DNA of 5,055 bases, from the NCBI GenBank assembly GCA_030590185.1, contig JAUUZB010000427.1, positions 1 to 5,055 on the forward strand, in the 5' to 3' direction. Shown here one piece after another: positions 1 to 3,756 of the stretch. Within the stretch, counting starts at the first letter, position 1; every line of letters starts with the position of its first letter. A model generated the notes under the pieces. It made no database searches and was not told the origin of the DNA. It saw only the letters and a list, made by a program, of their open reading frames with translations. The position numbers were made by a program, and so were the translations under genes. This stretch comes from Deltaproteobacteria bacterium (GTDB lineage: Bacteria > Myxococcota > XYA12-FULL-58-9 > JAUUZB01).

Positions 1-368
1 CCCTCAAAGGTACCGCGCAGCTCATCGTCATTCCCACGGAACACGAAGCGCCCCATCGCCTGACCGGTGAGCAGCGGATAAGTCTCGTCGGTGAAGCCGG
101 CGGCGATCAGATGCTCGCGGCCGTGCTCGTAACGCAACAGGCGCACCCAACCGAAAAGGGCGATCCCTTTGTAGATCTCCCCGCCGCCGGGAAGGTTACA
201 GCTACCTCGCACCAGGGGCCCTATCTTGCGCAGGGTGATCAGCCGCTCGCCGTCACGCCACGGCCCGGAGATAGGAGTTAGGAGCCCACCGAGCAGGCCG
301 ATCAGGATCAACCCGGCGGCGCTCCCGAGCACGATCCAACGCAGAGTCTCATCCGGTGACACCCCCAT
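1..368 (-). CDS. Hypothetical single-pass membrane protein, 3' end outside window
   Basis: An open minus-strand frame of about 122 codons runs from an ATG at 368-366 past the left edge without a stop. I do not recognise the family. Residues about 12-31 (WIVLGSAAGLILIGLLGGLL) form one strongly hydrophobic segment that reads as an N-terminal membrane anchor. After it comes a soluble domain with a Gly/Pro-rich stretch (NLPGGGEIYKG) and alternating hydrophobic and charged residues, compatible with a beta-rich extracytoplasmic or cytoplasmic domain. An in-frame TGA lies two codons upstream of the ATG, which limits the start to this ATG or the GTG two codons later (362-360). The ribosome-binding site is poor for the ATG; the AGG next to it would suit the GTG slightly better. 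Clean codon structure and the divergent layout with the RNase H gene support a real gene. Function is unknown. Confidence 0.72.
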   Translation of the reverse strand, partial: MGVSPDETLRWIVLGSAAGLILIGLLGGLLTPISGPWRDGERLITLRKIGPLVRGSCNLPGGGEIYKGIALFGWVRLLRYEHGREHLIAAGFTDETYPLLTGQAMGRFVFRGNDDELRGTFE

Positions 369-410
369 CCTATATCATCACGCTTCTGGCACGTGCTATT
401 GCCGCTGGCT
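369..410. promoter_or_regulatory. Divergent intergenic region with GCACGTGC palindrome
   Basis: These 42 bases separate the start of the membrane-protein gene (minus) from the preferred RNase H start (plus), so control signals for both must lie here or inside the genes. A perfect 8-base palindrome, GCACGTGC, is at 389-396. TATCAT at 373-378 matches a plus-strand -10 box at 5 of 6 positions, but I see no acceptable -35 about 17 bases upstream. No strong promoter can be assigned in either direction. The palindrome could be an operator or chance. Confidence 0.25.
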
Positions 411-1058
411 ATGCCACGGTTCCGTTGCTCCGTCTGTGACACCGAATTCGACGTGCCCCAACCCGCCCTGGACAAGTACGAGGGCTGGACGCCGAAGTAC
501 TGTCGCGCCTGCTCACCCAAGAAGAAGAGCCAACGCCGCCAGCCGAGCCGGAGCCCACGTGGGGCGCCGAGTCGCCCCGGCGGCCTCACCGTGGCGGAGG
601 TCCTCGCCCACTACCCGAGCGACCCGCAGACCGGCGTCTTCACCGACGGCAGCTGCCAGCCCAACCCGGGACCCGGCGGCTGGGGGCTGGTCTGGGTAGT
701 GGGCGGTGAGGTCAAGGCCCAGCTCCACGGCCACGATCCGGACACGACCAACAACCGCATGGAGTTGACCGCCCTGATCGAGGCGCTCGAGCTGCTCCCG
801 GCCGACGCCCAGATCGACGTCCATTCCGACAGCGATCTATGCGTCAAGACGGTCAACCAATGGGCCGCCGGGTGGAAGAAGAATGGTTGGAAGCGCAAGC
901 GCGGTCCGATCAAGAACCTCGATCTGGTCAAACGCCTCTACGCCCTGGCCCAAGCCCGCCCCGGAGTGCGGCTCAACTGGATCCGGGCTCATCAGGGCCA
1001 CCTCTGGAATGAGTATGCCGATGCCTTGGCGATGGCATGGGTGAGAGATTCAGTATAA
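411..1058 (+). CDS. rnhA: Ribonuclease HI with N-terminal zinc ribbon
   Basis: A 215-residue protein with two parts. Residues 1-36 hold C6-x2-C9 and C31-x2-C34, a four-cysteine zinc-ribbon pattern (MPRFRCSVC ... KYCRAC), followed by a basic linker (about 37-57, rich in Lys, Arg, Ser and Pro). Residues about 74-215 are a type I RNase H domain: D79 in TDGSCQPNPGPGGWG, E118 in NNRMELTA, D140 in HSDSDLC, and H194 and D204 in the HxGHxxNExAD motif. These correspond to the four metal-binding carboxylates and the catalytic His of E. coli RNase HI, so the enzyme should hydrolyse the RNA strand of RNA-DNA hybrids (R-loops, Okazaki primers, misincorporated ribonucleotide runs) in the cytoplasm. The ATG at 411 is preferred because the cysteine motif starts right after it; a GTG at 393 in frame would add six residues (MLLPLA). 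Neither has a clear Shine-Dalgarno. E. coli RNase HI is about 155 residues, so the extra length is the zinc ribbon and linker. The N-terminal part is not the usual hybrid-binding domain; a nucleic-acid-binding role for it is inference. Confidence 0.95.
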   Translation: MPRFRCSVCDTEFDVPQPALDKYEGWTPKYCRACSPKKKSQRRQPSRSPRGAPSRPGGLTVAEVLAHYPSDPQTGVFTDGSCQPNPGPGGWGLVWVVGGEVKAQLHGHDPDTTNNRMELTALIEALELLPADAQIDVHSDSDLCVKTVNQWAAGWKKNGWKRKRGPIKNLDLVKRLYALAQARPGVRLNWIRAHQGHLWNEYADALAMAWVRDSV

Positions 1059-1059
1059 T
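1032..1059 (+). promoter_or_regulatory. Candidate sigma70-type promoter for the SRPBCC gene
   Basis: A perfect TATAAT at 1054-1059 overlaps the rnhA stop codon. ATGGCA at 1032-1037 matches the -35 consensus at 4 of 6 positions with a 16-base spacer. Initiation would fall near 1066, giving a leader of about 77 bases before the SRPBCC start. The following spacer (1059-1142) is about 40% GC, far below the genes around it, which fits a regulatory region. The SRPBCC gene could therefore be transcribed independently of rnhA. Confidence 0.45.
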
Positions 1060-1142
1060 ACATCAGCACTATTACACTGCGAATACTACACCAGCAACCT
1101 CCCTTCTAAATAATACATTCACAGCATTCCAGGAATCATTCG

Positions 1143-1598
1143 ATGACAGAAATCGTCGCCAGCGGGAAGCGTAGCGCCGAAATCCCCGCCCCGCTCGTCG
1201 AGGTTTTCGAGCTGCTCCTGGACGTCCCGCGGGTCGGGATGTTTTGGCCTGGGGTGGAGCGCATCGACGATCTCGGAGACGGCCGCTATCGCTGGACCAA
1301 CGAGCCCCGCAGCGCGGTGGGCAAGACATTCTACGCCGTGTACGTCGCCCTGTACGAGAACAACGGCCGCGACGAGATCACCTTCCGCTCGGTCGAGGGC
1401 AACACCGACACCCACGGATCATGGCGCCTGCGCGCCGTCGGGGACCGGACGCTGGTTTCGGTGGAGGTCAGCAGCACGGTCGACATCCCCATCCCACGTC
1501 TGTTGCGCAAGCCCGCCCAGTTGTTCGCGGCCCGGGAGGTGCGCTCGGGGATCGACAAACAACTCCAGCAGATTGGCATCGCCCTGGCGCGGGGTTGA
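1143..1598 (+). CDS. SRPBCC (START/polyketide-cyclase-like) family protein
   Basis: A 151-residue protein whose whole length fits one SRPBCC helix-grip domain. Typical signs are a first beta strand (ASGKRSAEIPAP), then the short helix segment with VEVFELLLDVPRVGMFWPGVERIDDLGDG, which is the family's usual 'vaevWavlaD...wpgv' opening, alternating strands in the middle (YAVYVALYENNGRDEITFRS, GSWRLRAVGD, LVSVEVSSTVD), and a long C-terminal helix (residues about 120-150) that would close the hydrophobic pocket. Members bind lipids, polyketides or other hydrophobic ligands, or act as cyclases or chaperones; the ligand cannot be read here. No signal peptide is visible, so it is probably cytoplasmic. 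The start is supported by AGGA at 1131-1134, eight bases before the ATG. The upstream spacer is AT-rich with a candidate promoter. The gene converges on the tRNA-Val gene, leaving 30 bases between them and no obvious terminator hairpin. Confidence 0.85.
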   Translation: MTEIVASGKRSAEIPAPLVEVFELLLDVPRVGMFWPGVERIDDLGDGRYRWTNEPRSAVGKTFYAVYVALYENNGRDEITFRSVEGNTDTHGSWRLRAVGDRTLVSVEVSSTVDIPIPRLLRKPAQLFAAREVRSGIDKQLQQIGIALARG

Positions 1599-1628
1599 TC
1601 ATCCGATTTAGGGAAGCCGGCCGCGTTG

Positions 1629-1703
1629 TGGTGGGCGAAGCCGGGATCGAACCGACGGCCACCTGCGTGTAAAGCAGGCGCTCTACCGCTGAGCTATCCG
1701 CCC
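1629..1703 (-). tRNA. tRNA-Val (anticodon UAC), CCA encoded
   Basis: The minus strand folds into a full cloverleaf. The 7-bp acceptor stem pairs GGGCGGA with TTCGCCC and has discriminator A at 1632. The D arm has GCTC/GAGC stems with a 7-base loop. The anticodon arm pairs CCTGC with GCAGG around the loop TTTACAC, giving anticodon TAC, which reads valine GUA/GUG codons. The variable loop is 5 bases. The T arm pairs GTCGG with CCGGC (one G-U) around TTCGATC. The 72-base body is followed by genomically encoded CCA at 1631-1629. The gene lies downstream of dprA on the same strand with a 90-base gap; I see no clear own promoter and no U-rich terminator after it, so processing from a longer transcript is possible. 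Confidence 0.97.
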
Positions 1704-1753
1704 ACACTGAGCCCGCGATGGCTATCAGATCGAGACGCTGGCGTCGAGCAGGC

Positions 1754-1794
1754 CACCCTACCCGTTTCCCGGTCCGTTCGCCCGCACCCTACCC
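1754..1794. repeat. Short direct repeat CACCCTACCC, two copies
   Basis: The 10-mer CACCCTACCC occurs at 1754-1763 and again at 1785-1794, 31 bases apart, with CTACCC recurring at 1799-1804. The second copy ends in the dprA stop codon. The repeats provide most of the GGG tracts of the G-rich cluster on the minus strand. Confidence 0.6.
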
Positions 1795-1804
1795 TACGCT
1801 ACCC
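1756..1804 (-). other. G-quadruplex-type GGG-tract cluster at the dprA stop codon
   Basis: Read on the minus (dprA-sense) strand, seven GGG tracts lie at 1804-1802, 1794-1792, 1789-1787, 1783-1781, 1770-1768, 1763-1761 and 1758-1756. The first four are separated by loops of 7, 2 and 3 bases, which meets the canonical G3N1-7 quadruplex rule and spans the last codons and stop of dprA. The last four, with a 10-base first loop, could form a second, weaker structure. The sense orientation means the structure could form in the mRNA, where it might affect termination, 3'-end stability or read-through into the tRNA gene. The tract pattern is seen; folding and function are inference. Confidence 0.5.
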
Positions 1805-2579
1805 GTGCCTGCCCCGCCGCCACCAGCGCCTCGATCCCACCGCGTTGTTCCCCCACCCCTGGCGGCGACACGATCACCTCGGTCCGCAACCGCCGCGCCC
1901 AATCGGCGGTGCCGAGGGTGCCGGACTTCTCAGCGGCCTCGGCGATGTAGAGACGCTCGGCGTGGGCGGCGATGAAGCGGTTGCGCTGGGCGTGCTCGAA
2001 TGCCGGGGTCGAGGCGCCGGGCGGGTGCTCGCTGACCAAGGCACCGCCGCGGCTGAGCATCTCGCGAAACAGACCACGATGGCGCCCCGGGTAGGCGCGA
2101 TCAACGGCCACGCCGATGTAGGCGAGGGTTTGGCCCCCGGCCGAGACCGCCGCCCGGTGGGCCACACCATCGATCCCCAGGGCACCGCCGGAGACGACCA
2201 ACTGCCCAGCTCGGGCGGCCTGGTCCGCGCGTGCCGCTGCCCAGGCCTCGGCGCTCTGACTCGAGCGCCGGGAGCCGATGATCCCTACCGCGGATCGCGA
2301 GAGCAGCTGGGGATCCCCACGCACGAACAACAACACCGGCGGGCTGGCCCGGGCAAAGGCCGGCGGTAGATCCAGGAGCCCAACCGCCTGGATATCGAGG
2401 GCGGACAGAGCGACCCATTGTCGCTCCGCCGCCTCCCAATCTCGCCGCCGTGGCGCCCAGCGGGGATCCCCGCGCAGCCGCCCCGGCGTAGACCCGTTCT
2501 GCAACTCTGCCGCTAGCGCGCCCCGGCCGGAGCCAGCAGCGTGTCGCATCGCGAGCAGAAGAAGCAGATCCTCGGCCAT
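1794..2579 (-). CDS. dprA: DprA/Smf-family DNA-processing protein, compact form
   Basis: A 261-residue protein matching the DprA Rossmann-like domain (DNA_processg_A). Landmarks: a short N-terminal helical region (1-60), a linker typical of the family (PPVLLFVRGDPQLL, 80-93), VGIIGSRRSS (98-107; usual form vaiVGsR), VVSGGALGIDGVAH (128-141; usual SGlArGID..AH), LAYIGVAVDRAYPGRH (152-167), GGALVSEHPPG (178-188), RNRFIAA (199-205), and AEKSGTLGTADWA (216-228; usual SGSLiTA). DprA binds incoming single-stranded DNA and loads RecA during natural transformation; in many non-competent bacteria its role is unclear. The ATG at 2579-2577 is chosen because family similarity starts there; its ribosome-binding site is poor (AGGGG only one base away), and the frame is open to an ATG at 2786 whose added residues look non-coding. 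The C-terminus ends soon after the Rossmann domain, so the winged-helix domain common in DprA is missing. The gene lies between the rpmF-dprA spacer and tRNA-Val. Confidence 0.9.
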   Translation of the reverse strand: MAEDLLLLLAMRHAAGSGRGALAAELQNGSTPGRLRGDPRWAPRRRDWEAAERQWVALSALDIQAVGLLDLPPAFARASPPVLLFVRGDPQLLSRSAVGIIGSRRSSQSAEAWAAARADQAARAGQLVVSGGALGIDGVAHRAAVSAGGQTLAYIGVAVDRAYPGRHRGLFREMLSRGGALVSEHPPGASTPAFEHAQRNRFIAAHAERLYIAEAAEKSGTLGTADWARRLRTEVIVSPPGVGEQRGGIEALVAAGQARVA

Positions 2580-2880
2580 GCCCCTGAACAATCCAAGTTT
2601 CGTGCCGCCGCTCAGGCGGGTGATCGCAGGGGGTTGGCCGATCCGGTGTCGCATTCTCGTCGCGTTTCGACACACGCGGTTCGCACGACTGCGACGGCGG
2701 CCAGGCGATCCGGCCGTGGGGCCGGTCGGTGGAGCATTCAGATCGATCGCAGGGAACGAAGGGCACGGGGCGCACAGATTGCGCACCGATGTCGGAGGCG
2801 ACGGTCACGGGCCGACAACCGCCACAGACCGGCGGTCATTCCGACAAAGGAGAGGGCCGACCGGAGGCCGGGGACCGGAC
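2580..2880. other. 301-base spacer between rpmF and dprA with several inverted repeats
   Basis: I find no convincing gene here on either strand. Four inverted repeats stand out. GTGTCG/CGACAC lies at 2646-2673 (6-bp arms, 16-base spacer). CCGGCC/GGCCGG lies at 2710-2725 (4-base loop). The hairpin at 2769-2787 has an 8-bp stem and 3-base loop when transcribed from the minus strand, where its two mismatches become G-U pairs; the plus-strand version pairs worse. ACCGCC/GGCGGT lies at 2818-2836 (7-base loop) and could mark the end of the yceD-rpmF message, though no U tract follows. No promoter for dprA can be assigned with confidence. Such short GC-rich repeats can arise by chance in high-GC DNA. 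Confidence 0.4.
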
Positions 2881-3063
2881 CTAGAACTCTTCGGTCTGAA
2901 CGATCTCGCGGCTACGGTAAAACCCGCAGCTCTGGCAGACGTGATGCAACCGCATCGGCTCGCGGCACTGAGCGCAGGTCACCCAGCGCTTGGGGGTCAG
3001 CGCATCGTGGCTGCGTTGGGTGCGTGCCCGGGAGTGGGATTTGCGTCGTTGAGGGACGGCCAT
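2881..3063 (-). CDS. rpmF: 50S ribosomal protein L32
   Basis: A 60-residue basic protein with the L32 signature from the start: MAVPQRRKSHSRARTQRSHDAL, where the family has MAVPKRKtSkSRrdmRRaHdaL. It is followed by VTCAQCREP and HVCQSCGFYRSREIV. C30/C33 and C43/C46 form the zinc-binding CxxC-CxxC pair found in zinc-containing (C+) L32. Length is normal. L32 is a late-assembling protein of the large subunit near the peptidyl-transferase region. The start is supported by GGAG at 3074-3071, seven bases upstream of the ATG. The gene begins 18 bases after the yceD stop, so the two are almost certainly one transcript, as in many bacteria. The four Cys make this a zinc-dependent copy; whether a Cys-less paralogue exists elsewhere in the genome cannot be told. 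Confidence 0.97.
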   Translation of the reverse strand: MAVPQRRKSHSRARTQRSHDALTPKRWVTCAQCREPMRLHHVCQSCGFYRSREIVQTEEF

Positions 3064-3081
3064 GACTCTTCTCCAATTGAG

Positions 3082-3639
3082 CTAGTTCAGCTCGAGGTCG
3101 CAAAAAACGTTCCCGGACTTCTCCGGACGCTCGCATGTACAAGGTTCGACGTTCAGGTTGGTGCCGCATTGTTGGCAGAGGCCCGCGCAGGACTCTTTGC
3201 ACAGGGGATTCATCGGTAGCTCGAGGAAGACCTCGTCGTGCACCAGGACCGCGAGGTTCACCCCGTGGTCATCGTAGGTCGCGACGCCCATGTCCTCGGC
3301 CTGCAGCTCGCCATCCGAGCTGGGCGGCGGCTCTCGATCGGCTGGGAACATCGCCACCTCGACCGGCTCGTTGAACGGCACGGTGATCAGCTCCAGGCAG
3401 CGGGAGCAGTCGGCGTCGAGCTCGACGGTGGCCCGACCCCGAACGTGGACCACGCTATCCGCGCCGTCCTCCCCGTCGAGACGCTGAACGTGGACCGTGA
3501 GTTTGCCGGGCCCATGGGGTCGGTAGGGCGAGTCGGTGCCCAGGGCTTCCCGGAGCCGGTCAACTTCCAACACCTCGTCCACATCGAGACCCTCGGCCCC
3601 GATCCGTTCGAGCTTGATGATCAGACCGTCCTGATCCAC
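3082..3639 (-). CDS. yceD: YceD/DUF177 family protein, 23S rRNA accumulation factor
   Basis: A 185-residue protein with the DUF177 layout. The N-terminal half carries the strand pattern leading to VRGRATVELDADCSRCLE, with C78-x2-C81 matching the family's conserved C-x2-C centre. The acidic middle (ELQAEDMGVATYDDHGVNLAVLVHDEVFLELP) matches the family's 'd...l.e.v.eelllalP' segment. The C-terminal part has Cys at 147, 151, 155, 158, 167 and 169 (PLCKESCAGLCQQCGTNLN, then CTC), the usual pattern in the LCKxxCxGLCPxCGxNLN stretch. In E. coli and plants, YceD family members are needed for 23S rRNA accumulation and 50S assembly, and the gene is typically next to rpmF, as here. The frame is open far upstream, but a GTG at 3639-3637 with AGAGG six bases before it (3650-3646), and a promoter 29 bases further up, fix the start. 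No signal peptide or membrane segment. Confidence 0.93.
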   Translation of the reverse strand: MDQDGLIIKLERIGAEGLDVDEVLEVDRLREALGTDSPYRPHGPGKLTVHVQRLDGEDGADSVVHVRGRATVELDADCSRCLELITVPFNEPVEVAMFPADREPPPSSDGELQAEDMGVATYDDHGVNLAVLVHDEVFLELPMNPLCKESCAGLCQQCGTNLNVEPCTCERPEKSGNVFCDLELN

Positions 3640-3667
3640 GTCGCACCTCTGCAACAAAAGGCTGGAA

Positions 3668-3696
3668 TTTTTAGGTGGTTGAGGCGGATTTGTCAA
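3668..3696 (-). promoter_or_regulatory. Sigma70-type promoter of the yceD-rpmF operon
   Basis: On the minus strand a perfect -35 hexamer TTGACA (3696-3691) is followed by a 17-base spacer and TAAAAA (3673-3668), matching the -10 consensus at 4 of 6 positions in an AT-rich run. Transcription would begin near 3661, giving a leader of about 22 bases that contains the AGAGG ribosome-binding site before the GTG start of yceD. Position, spacing and hexamers all agree, which makes this the best promoter in the window. Confidence 0.75.
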
Positions 3697-3721
3697 GAAC
3701 CACCGGACGATTTTCGCCACC

Positions 3722-3750
3722 TTTACGTTCGTGTCCCTGATCGCTATGAC
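3722..3750 (+). promoter_or_regulatory. Candidate tilS promoter positioned for a leaderless message
   Basis: TTTACG (3722-3727, 4 of 6 matches to TTGACA), a 17-base spacer, and TATGAC (3745-3750, 4 of 6 matches to TATAAT). Initiation seven bases after the -10 would fall at about 3757, the G of the proposed GTG start of tilS. The lack of a Shine-Dalgarno before that GTG is consistent, but the hexamers are modest and could be chance. Confidence 0.3.
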
Positions 3751-3756
3751 GCCCGC

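Noticed and set aside
1468..1707. Minus-strand open frame across the tRNA
   Set aside because: The N-terminus (DSSAVERLLYTQVAVGSIPA) is the well-known spurious translation of a tRNA gene; the remainder is antisense to the SRPBCC gene.
1734..1745. Inverted repeat GACGC/GCGTC as terminator between dprA and the tRNA
   Set aside because: Only four usable base pairs once a loop is allowed, and no U tract follows.
1626..2369. Long plus-strand open frame starting in the tRNA region
   Set aside because: Its first residues are a translation of the antisense of the tRNA-Val gene, and the rest is antisense to dprA with Arg/Gly/Pro-rich sequence and no family features.
2580..2786. N-terminal extension of DprA to an ATG at 2786
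   Set aside because: The 69 extra residues are Arg/Pro-rich without DprA similarity; family similarity begins at the ATG at 2579.
2789..2884. 31-residue plus-strand frame (MSEATVTGRQPP...)
   Set aside because: No ribosome-binding site, low-complexity hydrophilic sequence, and it ends over the rpmF stop; most likely chance.
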